Below are positions 32,726-41,191 of a stretch of DNA of 64,000 bases, in pieces (the stretch's first letter is position 1; each line of letters begins with the position of its first letter). A program made the translations under genes and the position numbers. The stretch comes from Acidovorax sp. GW101-3H11 (GTDB lineage: Bacteria > Pseudomonadota > Gammaproteobacteria > Burkholderiales > Burkholderiaceae_C). The notes beneath the pieces were generated by a model. That model saw only the letters and a list, made by a program, of their open reading frames with translations. It ran no database searches and had not been told where the DNA came from. Location: contig NZ_LUKZ01000013.1 of NCBI RefSeq assembly GCF_001633105.1, positions 111,502-175,501 of the forward strand, read 5' to 3'.

Positions 32726-34084
32726 ATGTCCCGATTCTCTGCCCTGGCCGCCTGCGCCGCGCTGGCCTGCGCCGCCGCTTCCTCTTCTGCCATCGCCCAG
32801 CAGGCCTACCCCGCCACCCTGGCCGGCCACGCTGTGCTGCCAGCCTTCACCGTCATCCCCGCCCCCAAGGACGCGCCGCAGGACCTGCAGGTTGCGGGCA
32901 AGTTCACCACCCCGCGCCGCGTGGACGCCGTGGGCACGGTGATGGGCCAGTCCGGCGGGCGCAACACGGGCGTGTCGCTGCCCTTCCAGGGCCAACCTAT
33001 CCAGGGCCACTCGGGCATCAAGCGCATGGCCGACGGCTCGTTCTGGATCCTCACCGACAACGGCGCGGGCTCCAAGGCCAATTCACCCGACTTCATGCTG
33101 CACCTGAGCCACTACGGCGTGGACTTTGCCAGCGGCCAGTTCCAACGCCGCCAGACCGTGTTTTTGCACGACCCCGACAAGAAGGTGCCGTTCCGCATCA
33201 CGCATGAAGGCACCGACAAGCGCTACCTCACGGGCGCCGACTTCGACCCCGAAAGCTTCCAGTTTGCCGGTGGCGCGCTGTGGATCGGTGACGAGTTCGG
33301 CCCCTTCCTCATCAAGGCCGACCTGGGCGGCAAGGTGCTGGCCGTGTTCGAGACGCAGGTGGACGGCAAGGTCGTGCGCTCGCCCGACGCGCCCGGCGTG
33401 CTCATGCCCGGCGCCCCCGATGCCAAGCCCACGCCGTTTGAAGTCAAGCGCTCCAAGGGCTACGAAGGCATGGCCGCCAGCAAGGACGGCAGCAAGCTCT
33501 ACGCGCTGCTCGAAGGCGCGCTGTGGAACGACGACGCCAAGGCGTATGAAAACGTGGACGGCAAGCAGTACCTGCGCGTGCTCGAATTCGACGTGAAGAC
33601 CGAGCAATGGACCGGCCGCCACTGGAAGTACGTGCTGGAGGCCAACCACCACGCGATTGGCGACTTCAACATGATCGACCAGACCACGGGCCTCATCATC
33701 GAGCGCGACAACGGCGAAGGCACGGCCGACAAGGCCTGCCCCGCCGAGCAAAAGCGCACCGACTGCTTCCATGACCTCGCCAAATTCAAGCGCGTCTACA
33801 AGGTCGAAATGAGCGACGCCAACGTGGGCGCCGAAATCCGCAAGATCGGCTACATCGACCTCATGAACATCCAGGACCCGAGGCGCCTGGCCAAGAAGCC
33901 GCTGAACAACGGCGTGTTGACTTTCCCGTTCTTCACCATCGAAAACGTGGACATCGTGGACAGCACGCACATCGTGGTGGGCAACGACAACAACCTGCCC
34001 TTCAGCAGCAGCCGCGAGCCGAACAAGGCGGATGACAACGAGCTGGTGCTGTTGGAGGTTGGCGGGCTACTGCAAGCCAAGTAA
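32726..34084 (+). CDS. Esterase-like protein of the phytase family, exported
   Basis: A 452-residue protein with a signal peptide (MSRFSALAACAALACAAASS, cut near AIAQQ). The rest matches the esterase-like/phytase-like beta-propeller family (PF13449): SGIKRMADGSFWILTDNGAG, TGADFDPESFQF and a SKGYEGMAAS blade. A Ca2+- or phosphate-ester-related activity is often assumed, but the substrate is unknown. It is predicted periplasmic. The start at 32726 is chosen because it opens the signal peptide. Confidence 0.85.
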   Translation: MSRFSALAACAALACAAASSSAIAQQAYPATLAGHAVLPAFTVIPAPKDAPQDLQVAGKFTTPRRVDAVGTVMGQSGGRNTGVSLPFQGQPIQGHSGIKRMADGSFWILTDNGAGSKANSPDFMLHLSHYGVDFASGQFQRRQTVFLHDPDKKVPFRITHEGTDKRYLTGADFDPESFQFAGGALWIGDEFGPFLIKADLGGKVLAVFETQVDGKVVRSPDAPGVLMPGAPDAKPTPFEVKRSKGYEGMAASKDGSKLYALLEGALWNDDAKAYENVDGKQYLRVLEFDVKTEQWTGRHWKYVLEANHHAIGDFNMIDQTTGLIIERDNGEGTADKACPAEQKRTDCFHDLAKFKRVYKVEMSDANVGAEIRKIGYIDLMNIQDPRRLAKKPLNNGVLTFPFFTIENVDIVDSTHIVVGNDNNLPFSSSREPNKADDNELVLLEVGGLLQAK

Positions 34085-34161
34085 CCCGGCGCCAGCGCGC
34101 GGTGGGGTCCGGGTGGCAAAATTCCCGGTTCCCCCTCCAACGCTCCACACACCGCGCCACC

Positions 34162-34866
34162 ATGTTCACAGGCATCGTCCAAGCCACGGCAGGCATTGCC
34201 GCCATCCACGACCGCGCAGGGCTGCGCACCTTCACGCTCGATTTCCCCGAGGGCTTCTGCCAGGACCTGGCCATCGGCGCCAGCGTGGCCACCGATGGCG
34301 TGTGCCTCACGGTTACCGAGATCCTGTCGCCCACACAGGCCAACTTCGACGTGATGCTGCAGAGCCTGAACATCACCACGCTGGGCAGCTATGCACAAGG
34401 CGACCGCGTGAACGTGGAGCGCGCGGCCAAGGACGGCGCCGAGATCGGCGGCCACCCGTTGTCGGGCCATGTGGACTTCACCGGCACGCTCATCGAGCGG
34501 CGCGAGTTCGACAACAACCTGGTGTGGCGCGTGGCCGTGCCCGAAGCGTTTCGCCGCTACGTGTTCGCCAAGGGCTACATCGCCATCCACGGCGCCAGCC
34601 TCACGGTGGCCGAGGTGAACCGGCAAGAGGGCTGGTTCGAGATCTGGATGATCCCCGAGACCCGCCGCGCCACGGTGTTTGAAAACAAGCAGGTGGGCGA
34701 CCGCCTGAACATCGAGATCGAGCGCAGCACCCAGGTGGTGGTGGACACGGTGCGCGAGGCCGTGCAGGAGAGCCTGGGCCGCCTGCAGCCGGTGCTGGAG
34801 GCGCTGTTGAAGGAAAAGGGCCTGTCGCTCGACGACTTTGTGCAGGCACCTGTGCTGCCGCACTGA
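34162..34866 (+). CDS. Riboflavin synthase subunit alpha (PRK13020-type)
   Basis: A 234-residue protein with two lumazine-binding halves. The first starts MFTGIVQATAG and has DGVCLTVTE and GGHPLSGHVD; the second has KGYIAIHGASLTVAEV. It converts two 6,7-dimethyl-8-ribityllumazine molecules to riboflavin and a pyrimidine. The second-half motif HGASLTV replaces the usual DGxSLT, and the C terminus is about 25 residues longer than usual. No other rib gene is nearby, so it may be a paralogue that works beside a canonical ribE elsewhere. Confidence 0.88.
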   Translation: MFTGIVQATAGIAAIHDRAGLRTFTLDFPEGFCQDLAIGASVATDGVCLTVTEILSPTQANFDVMLQSLNITTLGSYAQGDRVNVERAAKDGAEIGGHPLSGHVDFTGTLIERREFDNNLVWRVAVPEAFRRYVFAKGYIAIHGASLTVAEVNRQEGWFEIWMIPETRRATVFENKQVGDRLNIEIERSTQVVVDTVREAVQESLGRLQPVLEALLKEKGLSLDDFVQAPVLPH

Positions 34867-34883
34867 CGGAGCGAAGTGCCCTC

Positions 34884-35426
34884 ATGTCCGTGGTGGTGCG
34901 CCCGCTGGCGCTGAGCGATCTGGCCGACCTGCTGGCCGTGCAGCTGGCCTGCTATGGCGAGGGGTTTGTGGAGAGCGGCGAGGTGTTTGCCCGCCGCCTC
35001 GCCAGCCCCGCCAATTGTTCGCTGGTGCTGGAGCAGGGTGGCAGGGTGTGCGCCTACCTGGCGGCCTATCGCAGCGTGCGCGGCAAGGTCACCCCGCTGC
35101 ATGGCGACTTTGAGGCCGTGGCCCAGCCCGACACTCTGTACCTGCACGACATGGCTGTGTTGCCCAGCTGCGTGGGCCAGGGGCTGGCGCAGGCGCTGCT
35201 CACGCCGCTGTGGGAGCGCGCTCAGCAAGAGGGCTTGCGCCACACGGCGCTGGTGTCGGTGCAGGGCTCGCAGGGCTACTGGGCACGCCATGGCTATACC
35301 CAGCAAGCGTTGGAGGACGCCGCGCAGCGCCAGCGACTGGCCACCTATGGCGAGGGTGCGAGCTACATGGTGCGCAGCCTGCTGCAGGGGCCGTGCGGCC
35401 ACGCTGTTCGCGTCAGCCCGCGCTGA
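34884..35426 (+). CDS. GNAT-family N-acetyltransferase
   Basis: A 180-residue GNAT protein. The acetyl-CoA motif A is LHDMAVLPSCVGQGLAQALL (Q/RxxGxA type) followed by a C-terminal GYWARHGYTQQ motif. The substrate is unknown. It begins 17 bp after the riboflavin synthase gene. Its 3' end overlaps the convergent LysR gene by 14 bases. Confidence 0.85.
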   Translation: MSVVVRPLALSDLADLLAVQLACYGEGFVESGEVFARRLASPANCSLVLEQGGRVCAYLAAYRSVRGKVTPLHGDFEAVAQPDTLYLHDMAVLPSCVGQGLAQALLTPLWERAQQEGLRHTALVSVQGSQGYWARHGYTQQALEDAAQRQRLATYGEGASYMVRSLLQGPCGHAVRVSPR

Positions 35427-36306
35427 TGCCTCCGGCCTGCGTGCCCTCGTCCAGCACCCAATCGCGAAAGCGCCGCAGCGCAGGGTCGATCAGCGCCTCG
35501 GGGCGGTAGACCAGGCGGTAGCCCAGGGGGGTTGGCGCCTGCGGGGCCCACAGGCCCACCAGGGCGCGGGTGGCCAGCGCACGCGCCACCCGGGTGCGCG
35601 TCACCAGTGCAAAACCCTGCCCCGCCAGGGCGGCCTCCACGGCACCCCCGGCGCCCGCAAACACCACGCCCTGGCCACTGTCCACCCGCACCAGGCCCTG
35701 GGCGCGGCACCACAGGCGCCAGTCGTCGCGGGTCCCATCGTGCAGCAGCCGGGGGCCGGTGATGTCTGCCAGCTGCGCCCAGGGGCGGTGGGCCACCAGG
35801 CGCGGGCTGCACACGGGCACCAGGTCATCGTCCAGCAGCCACTCGGCATGCAGGCCCGGGTAGGGCCCAAGGCCGTGGCGCACCGCAAAATGCATGTCCT
35901 CGGCCAGCAGGTCCACCGCGCGGTGGGTGCTGTTCACGTGCACATCCAGCTCGGGTGCGTGCTGCAGAAACAGCTGCAGGCGTGGCACCAGCCACTGGGC
36001 CGCAAAGTCGGGCGTGCAGCTCACGCGCACCACGCGGCGGGCCCCGGCGGCCAGCCGGGCGGTGGCGTGGCCGATGCGGGCCAGCGCCTCGCCGCAGGCC
36101 GCCTGGTAGTCCATGCCAGCGGGTGTGAGGGCCAGGCCACGCGGGAGGCGATCAAACAGCGCACAGCCCAGGAAATCCTCCAGGCGCCGCACCTGCTGCG
36201 ACACCGCCCCGGGGGTGACGTGCAGCTCGCGCGCGGCCTCGCGCACGCTGCGGTGGCGCGCTGTGGCTTCAAAAAAGCGCACGGCAATCAGGGGAGGAAG
36301 TTTCAT
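35413..36306 (-). CDS. LysR-family regulator (GcvA-like), divergent from an EamA transporter
   Basis: A 297-residue LysR protein with the GcvA-type N terminus (LPPLIAVRFFEATARHRSV, then ELHVTPGAVSQQVRRLEDFL) and effector domain to the C terminus. It is divergent from the EamA exporter gene with a 133-bp gap, so it probably regulates that gene and itself. The gap holds AAACG and CGTTT arms around 36339-36364, a possible operator. Confidence 0.9.
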   Translation of the reverse strand: MKLPPLIAVRFFEATARHRSVREAARELHVTPGAVSQQVRRLEDFLGCALFDRLPRGLALTPAGMDYQAACGEALARIGHATARLAAGARRVVRVSCTPDFAAQWLVPRLQLFLQHAPELDVHVNSTHRAVDLLAEDMHFAVRHGLGPYPGLHAEWLLDDDLVPVCSPRLVAHRPWAQLADITGPRLLHDGTRDDWRLWCRAQGLVRVDSGQGVVFAGAGGAVEAALAGQGFALVTRTRVARALATRALVGLWAPQAPTPLGYRLVYRPEALIDPALRRFRDWVLDEGTQAGGISAG

Positions 36307-36439
36307 CGGTACAGGTCCGCACTGTTCATTCAGACTAAACGGTTGTAGAGGATAAATCGTTTGCCAGAAATGAACGCAGTTTCAACAATAGTCGGCATGT
36401 TCTGTGTTTCCCGCTGACCGACCTTTTTCAGGTGCCGAT

Positions 36440-37363
36440 ATGCCACTGCCCAGTTTCCTGCGACTCCTTCTGCTGGCTGCCCTCTGGGGCGGCAGCTTCT
36501 TGCTGATGCGCGTGGCCGCGCCCGTGCTGGGCGCCTTGCCTACCGCCTTTGTCCGGGTGCTGCTTGGCGCTGCGGGGCTGGGGCTGTTGCTGCTGGTGCT
36601 GCGCCTGCGTCCGCGGTTTGGGGGCAAGCTGGGCGCCACCCTGGTGCTGGGGGTGGTGAACTCGGGTATCCCTTTCCTCATGTTTGCCATGGCCGCGCGC
36701 AGCCTGCCAGCGGGCTACAGCGCCATCCTCAATGCCACCACGCCGCTGATGGGCGTGCTCATCGGCGCGCTGGCGTTTGGTGAGCGCATCACGGCGGCGC
36801 GTGTGGGGGGGATGGTGCTGGGCATGGCGGGCGTGGCGGTGCTGGCCCAGGCCGGGCCGGTGGCGCTCACGCCCGAGGTGCTGGGCGGCATGGCGGCCTG
36901 CCTGGTGGCCACGGCCTGCTATGGGCTCGCGGGGTTTCTAACCAGGCGCTGGGTCACCGAGCGCGGGGGGCTCGACAGCCGCATCGTGGCCCTGGGCAGC
37001 CAGATGGGGGCCGTGCTGGTGCTGGTGCCGGTGGTGGCCTGGGAGCTGCTGCGCCAGCCCGCCGCCGCCACGGCCTGGCTGGCCGCACCGGCGCCAGTGT
37101 GGGGTGCGCTGCTGGGGCTGGGTTTGTTGTGCACGGCTCTGGCCTATGTGCTGTATTTCCGGCTGATTGCCGATGTGGGGCCGCTCAAGGCCCTCACCGT
37201 CACCTTCCTGATCCCGCTGTTTGGTGTGGCCTGGGGCTGGCTGCTGCTGGGCGAGCCCGCGACCTGGGCCCATGGGGCGGGCGGCGGGCTGATTGGTGCG
37301 GCGCTGTGGCTGGTGCTGCGGCCCGTACCGGCCGCTCCTGTGGCGCTGCAGGGTGCCCGCTGA
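36440..37363 (+). CDS. DMT-superfamily EamA transporter
   Basis: A 307-residue membrane protein with ten hydrophobic helices in two EamA repeats (LLLAALWGGSFLLMRVAAPV at the start; LTVTFLIPLFGVAWGWLLLG in the second repeat). Members export amino acids, nucleosides or other metabolites. The ATG at 36440 begins just before the first helix; a GTG at 36404 is less likely. Divergent pairing with a LysR regulator suggests substrate-induced efflux. Confidence 0.9.
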   Translation: MPLPSFLRLLLLAALWGGSFLLMRVAAPVLGALPTAFVRVLLGAAGLGLLLLVLRLRPRFGGKLGATLVLGVVNSGIPFLMFAMAARSLPAGYSAILNATTPLMGVLIGALAFGERITAARVGGMVLGMAGVAVLAQAGPVALTPEVLGGMAACLVATACYGLAGFLTRRWVTERGGLDSRIVALGSQMGAVLVLVPVVAWELLRQPAAATAWLAAPAPVWGALLGLGLLCTALAYVLYFRLIADVGPLKALTVTFLIPLFGVAWGWLLLGEPATWAHGAGGGLIGAALWLVLRPVPAAPVALQGAR

Positions 37364-37400
37364 AAACCCCGGGTCATACGGCGTGGTCATAATGCCCGCC

Positions 37401-37889
37401 ATGCCCCACCGCTGGAAACCCAACGTCACCGTGGCCGCGCTCATCGAGCAGGGCGGCCGCTTTCTGCTGGTCGAGGAAGAAACCACGGACGGCCTCAAGC
37501 TCAACAACCCTGCAGGCCACCTGGACCCGGGGGAGTCGCCCATCCAGGCCTGCGCGCGCGAGGTGCTGGAAGAAACCGCGCACGACTTCGAGCCCACGGC
37601 GCTGATTGGTGTGTACCTCAACCGCTTCACCAAAACCCGCACGGGGGACGACCTCACCTACATGCGGTTTGCGTTTGCAGGCACGCTGGGCACGCACCAC
37701 GATTGGCGCACGCTGGACACCGGCATCGTGCGCACGCTGTGGCTCACGGCCGACGAGATCCGCGCCTGCCCCGAGCGCCACCGCAGCCCCTTGCTGCTGC
37801 GCTGCCTGGAGGACTACCTCGCAGGCCAGCGTTTTCCGCTCACGCTGGTGCACACCGACATCTCGGTGACCGAACCCTCTGCGCAGTAG
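37401..37889 (+). CDS. nudJ: NUDIX hydrolase, NudJ-like
   Basis: A 162-residue protein with the NUDIX box GHLDPGESPIQACAREVLEE at about residues 38-57 (G x5 E x7 REV x EE). The final Gly of the box is replaced by Ala (EETA), as in NudJ. The N terminus RWKPNVTVAALIE also matches NudJ, a hydrolase of HMP-PP (a thiamine intermediate) and nucleoside di- and triphosphates. An ATG three codons earlier (37392) is an alternative start. Confidence 0.85.
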   Translation: MPHRWKPNVTVAALIEQGGRFLLVEEETTDGLKLNNPAGHLDPGESPIQACAREVLEETAHDFEPTALIGVYLNRFTKTRTGDDLTYMRFAFAGTLGTHHDWRTLDTGIVRTLWLTADEIRACPERHRSPLLLRCLEDYLAGQRFPLTLVHTDISVTEPSAQ

Positions 37890-37943
37890 TGCAACAGCGG
37901 AGCAGCGCCGAGGCGCAACGCAAGAATTTTTTTTGGATTGCAT

Positions 37944-37969
37944 GTAACCCGCAGCGCGCGGGGGACGAA
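37944..37969 (+). promoter_or_regulatory. Candidate ECF (SigF-type) promoter of the bufferin locus
   Basis: GTAACC at 37944-37949 and CGAA at 37966-37969 are separated by exactly 16 bases. From memory, this is the GTAACC-N16-CGAA pattern recognised by the metal-responsive sigma factor SigF of Caulobacter vibrioides, which controls bufferin operons there. The start of transcription would fall about 75-80 bases before the ATG at 38053. No sigma or anti-sigma gene lies in the window. Confidence 0.65.
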
Positions 37970-38052
37970 TTACCAGGCAGAGAGCGCGGCACTGTGTTGC
38001 GTGATCTACCCGCCTGATTCGTCATCCCCCAACGTTTACGGAGTTACCCACC

Positions 38053-38346
38053 ATGCTGTCCACACACACCAAGACCACTGCCTCGTTCGCCCTGTCTGCC
38101 GCCCTGCTGGCACTGGCATCCACCAGCTTTGCGGCCGATGCGCCCAAGGGCTCCAAGGGCGCGGCCATTGCCGCCAACGACAAGGTGCACTGCTACAACG
38201 TGCACGATTGCAAGGGCAACAGCGACTGCGCCACCGCCGAGCACAGCTGCAAGGGCCAGAACGCCTGCAAGGGCCACGGATTCAAGGCCAAGACGGCATC
38301 GCAGTGCCTGATGGACAAGGGCACCATCGGCGATATCAAAGGTTGA
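38053..38346 (+). CDS. bufA2: BufA2-like bufferin precursor (periplasmic metallophore peptide)
   Basis: A 97-residue precursor. Residues 1-27 form a Sec signal peptide cut near SFA-ADA. The mature part carries six Cys at 47, 53, 59, 66, 72 and 85 in the repeated CKG-type pattern (HCYNVHDCKGNSDC, then HSCKGQNACKGHGF), matching the BufA2 family. In studied bufferins, MNIO enzymes convert Cys residues to thiooxazole-type heterocycles and the product binds copper in the periplasm. Here the maturase gene follows 169 bp downstream and a SigF-type promoter lies upstream. A role in copper or related metal tolerance is inferred. Confidence 0.88.
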   Translation: MLSTHTKTTASFALSAALLALASTSFAADAPKGSKGAAIAANDKVHCYNVHDCKGNSDCATAEHSCKGQNACKGHGFKAKTASQCLMDKGTIGDIKG

Positions 38347-38350
38347 GATG

Positions 38351-38405
38351 AAGCTCCCCCTGAGGCGCTTCGCGCCTTCCCCCCCTCTCGCTGCGCGGGA
38401 GGGGG
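38351..38405. repeat. Two stacked hairpins between bufA and the maturase gene
   Basis: An AGGCGC-TTC-GCGCCT hairpin at 38363-38377 is followed by an 11-bp stem at 38381-38405 (CCCCCTCTCGC and GCGGGAGGGGG, loop TGC). Similar C-rich/G-rich blocks are common between genes in Comamonadaceae. There is no T run, so it is not a classical terminator. It could attenuate transcription or stabilise the bufA mRNA, giving more precursor than enzyme. The rest of the gap to 38515 holds nothing else clear. Confidence 0.6.
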
Positions 38406-38515
38406 ACGCCACCGGTGGCCTGGCAAAGCCAGTTCCACGGTGGCACTGGTTTCGAATGCGCCAGTTTCATCGTTTAAGCCCTGCGCGAAGTCCTGCCCCA
38501 ATCTGAGCTTTCGCC

Positions 38516-40159
38516 ATGGCATATGACCCCATCGCCACGCGCGGCACCGGCTTTGGCCTGGGGCTGCGCACGCCGCACTACGCCGATTTCCTGGCGCAGA
38601 AGCAGCCGCTGGACTGGCTGGAAATCATCACCGACAACTACCTGATCGACGGTGGCAAGCCGCTGGCGGTGCTGGATGCCATCCGGCGCGACTACCCCGT
38701 GGCCATGCATGGCGTGGCCATGTCCATCGGTGCGGCGCAGGGCGTGGACCTGCCCTACCTGCAGCGCGTGAAGGCGCTGGCCGACCGCATTGAGCCGCTG
38801 TGGGTGTCCGACCACCTGTGCTGGACGGGCCCCGGCCCCGAGCAGCTGCACGATCTGTACCCGTTGCCCTACACCGATGCCTCTGCGCGGCACGTGATCA
38901 CGCAGATCCGCCGTGCGCAGGATGTGCTGGGCCGCAGGCTGGTGGTGGAGAACGTTTCCAGCTACCTGCGCTACCAGCACGACAGCGCGAGCGAGTGGCA
39001 GTTTCTGGCCTACATCGCGCAAGAGGCCGACTGCCTGCTGCTGGTGGATGTGAACAACATCCATGTGAGCAGCGTGAACCATGGCTTTGACCCGCTGGAA
39101 TACCTGCACGCCCTGCCCGCACACCGCGTGCAGCAGATCCACCTGGCCGGGCACAGCGACAACGGCGACCACATCATCGACACGCACGACCACCCGGTGG
39201 CGGCGCCGGTGTGGGCGCTGTACGCCCAGGCCTGCCAGCGCTTTGGCGCGGTGGCCGCGATGATCGAGCGCGACGACCACATCCCGCCGCTGGCAGAGCT
39301 GCTGGCCGAGATGGACATCGCCCGGCGCATTGCGGCCGAACACACGGCCCCGCCCCCGGGCGCTGCGGCCCCCGTGGTGGCGGCGCCCGCCGAAGGGGCC
39401 GACGCACCCCGCCTGGCCACCGTGCAGCGGCAGGTGGCGGATTGGGTGCTGGCGGAGCCACTGCCCGCCGTGTCACAAGACGGTGTGGCAACCGGCCGCC
39501 TGCCCATCTACCACCACGCCTACCGCGCGCGGCTGGCCGAGGTGCTGGCCGACACCTATGCCAAGACCTGCCTCTACATGGGCTCGGACACCTTCGACGT
39601 GCATGCCCGGGACTACGCCGTGGCCCACCCGCCGCACACGCGCAGCCTGAACCGTTATGGAGAGGGGCTGGTGGACGCGCTGCGCCAGCAGTACCCCGCC
39701 AACCCCGAGCTGCACGAACTCGCCCAGCTCGACTGGGACCTGCGCACCCGCTTCGATGGGGAAGACCTGCCCGCGCTCGGCAGAGAGCAGGCCCAGGCCG
39801 TCGCCGACTGGACCACGCGGCCCGCCGTGCTGCACCCCAGCGCACTGCTGCGCACAGTGACCACCAACGTGGTCAGCCTGTGGAATGCCATTGACGCCGA
39901 CGCCGAAGTCCCCGAGGCCGTGGCCCTGCCCGCGCCCGTGGGCCTGCTGGTGTGGCGCAAGGGCTTTCAGCCGCACTTCCGCACGCTGGACGCCGCCGAG
40001 GCGCGCTGGGTGGGCGATCTGCACGCAGGGGCCTCGGTGCACGATGCCTGCACGGCTTTGCTGGGCAGCGGGCTGTGGGATGGCGATGCCGCCCAGCTCA
40101 GCGCCTGGCTGGCGCAGTTGCTGGACGATGGGCTGGTGCGTGCGGACGCAGCCCCTTAG
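38516..40159 (+). CDS. BufB-BufC fusion: MNIO (DUF692) bufferin maturase joined to DUF2063 domain
   Basis: A 547-residue protein. Residues 10-275 are the DUF692/MNIO TIM barrel that oxidatively modifies Cys using multinuclear iron. Candidate ligands are His65 (MHGVAM), Asp99-His100 (VSDHLCW), Glu145-Asn146 (ENVSSY), Asp178 and Asn181-His183 (DVNNIHV), His209, His213 and Glu251. An Ala/Pro-rich linker (about 277-298) leads to a DUF2063 domain (about 299-547; [25 protein letters not shown]-type end), the partner thought to bind and present the precursor. These are normally two genes, bufB and bufC; here they are one polypeptide. There is no signal peptide, so modification is cytoplasmic before export. 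Confidence 0.9.
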   Translation: MAYDPIATRGTGFGLGLRTPHYADFLAQKQPLDWLEIITDNYLIDGGKPLAVLDAIRRDYPVAMHGVAMSIGAAQGVDLPYLQRVKALADRIEPLWVSDHLCWTGPGPEQLHDLYPLPYTDASARHVITQIRRAQDVLGRRLVVENVSSYLRYQHDSASEWQFLAYIAQEADCLLLVDVNNIHVSSVNHGFDPLEYLHALPAHRVQQIHLAGHSDNGDHIIDTHDHPVAAPVWALYAQACQRFGAVAAMIERDDHIPPLAELLAEMDIARRIAAEHTAPPPGAAAPVVAAPAEGADAPRLATVQRQVADWVLAEPLPAVSQDGVATGRLPIYHHAYRARLAEVLADTYAKTCLYMGSDTFDVHARDYAVAHPPHTRSLNRYGEGLVDALRQQYPANPELHELAQLDWDLRTRFDGEDLPALGREQAQAVADWTTRPAVLHPSALLRTVTTNVVSLWNAIDADAEVPEAVALPAPVGLLVWRKGFQPHFRTLDAAEARWVGDLHAGASVHDACTALLGSGLWDGDAAQLSAWLAQLLDDGLVRADAAP

Positions 40160-40176
40160 AACTGGTTATTAGGCCG

Positions 40177-41151
40177 TCACTCGGCCGTGAGCTTGCGCTC
40201 CTTGATGATGGTGGCCCACTGCTTCGATTCTTTCTTCATGAAGGCCGTCAGCTCGGCGCGTGTGGTGGGCTGCGGCGTGAGGCCATGCTTGTTCAGCGCC
40301 TCCTTCACGCCCGCATCGTTCAGCACCTTCACGATCTCCTGGTTCCAGCGCTCCAGCAGTGGCACCGGCGTTTTGCCCGGGGCCACGAAGGCATACCAGT
40401 TGAGTGCCTCAAAGCCCGGAAAGCCCGACTCCGCCACGGTGGGGATGCCCGGCAGGTAGGCGGGGCGCGTGAGGCCGGTGGTGGCCAGCGGGATCAGCTT
40501 GCCTGTCTCGACATGGGGCAGCGCCGTGGGCGGCGCCGCAAAGTAGGAGGTGATGCGTTCGCCCAGCAGGTCTTGCAGCGCGGGGGCGCCGCCCTTGTAG
40601 GGCACATGCGTCATGTCGATGCCCGCGCGCTGGTTGAACAACTCCCCCGCCAGGTGCGATGCCGAGCCTGCCCCGGTGGAGGCAAAGTCCACGCTGCCGG
40701 GCTTCTTTTTGGAGAGCTGCACGAACTCGGCCAGCGTCTTCACGCCCGCGCCCTTGTGCACCACCAGCACGTTCGGAAAGTTCACCCCGCCCGACACGGC
40801 GGCGAGGTCCTTGAACGGGTCGTAGGTCAGCTTCATGAGGTGCGGCGCGATGGTGAGCGGGCCCACCGAACCGAACAGCAGCACCGTTCCGTCGGCCGCT
40901 GCATTGGCCACAAACTGGTGCGCGATGTTGCCGCCCGCGCCGCCCTTGTTGTCCACCACCACGGCCTGGCCGATGTTCTCGCCCAGTTTCTTGGCGATCA
41001 GGCGCGCGGCAGCATCGGCCGCGCCGCCAGCGGCAAAGCCCACCACCAGGGTGACGGGTTTCTTGGGCGGGAAGTCCTGCGCGGCTGCGCCCAAGGCCAG
41101 GGGAACGCTGGCCAGCGCCAGGGCGCAGTGCAGCAGGGTGCGTTTGTTCAT
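40177..41151 (-). CDS. Bug/TTT-family tricarboxylate-binding periplasmic protein
   Basis: A 324-residue protein with a signal peptide (MNKRTLLHCALALASVPLAL, cut near GAAAQ) and the Bug fold: KPVTLVVGFAAGGAADAAAR near the start and AHQFVANAAADGTVLL. It would capture a carboxylate in the periplasm for a TctA/TctB-type permease, which is not in the window. It is the last gene of the tcuA-tcuB set, with 40 bp between it and tcuB. It replaces the MFS importer TcuC found in Salmonella. The 3' end faces the bufferin gene with a 17-bp gap. Confidence 0.92.
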   Translation of the reverse strand: MNKRTLLHCALALASVPLALGAAAQDFPPKKPVTLVVGFAAGGAADAAARLIAKKLGENIGQAVVVDNKGGAGGNIAHQFVANAAADGTVLLFGSVGPLTIAPHLMKLTYDPFKDLAAVSGGVNFPNVLVVHKGAGVKTLAEFVQLSKKKPGSVDFASTGAGSASHLAGELFNQRAGIDMTHVPYKGGAPALQDLLGERITSYFAAPPTALPHVETGKLIPLATTGLTRPAYLPGIPTVAESGFPGFEALNWYAFVAPGKTPVPLLERWNQEIVKVLNDAGVKEALNKHGLTPQPTTRAELTAFMKKESKQWATIIKERKLTAE

Positions 41152-41191
41152 CGGTGTCTCCTTCATCGTGAGGGGTGTTGTGATCGTGGGC

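Noticed and set aside
37926..37935. T-rich run after the NUDIX gene considered as a terminator
   Set aside because: No stable stem directly precedes the T run, so an intrinsic terminator is not supported.
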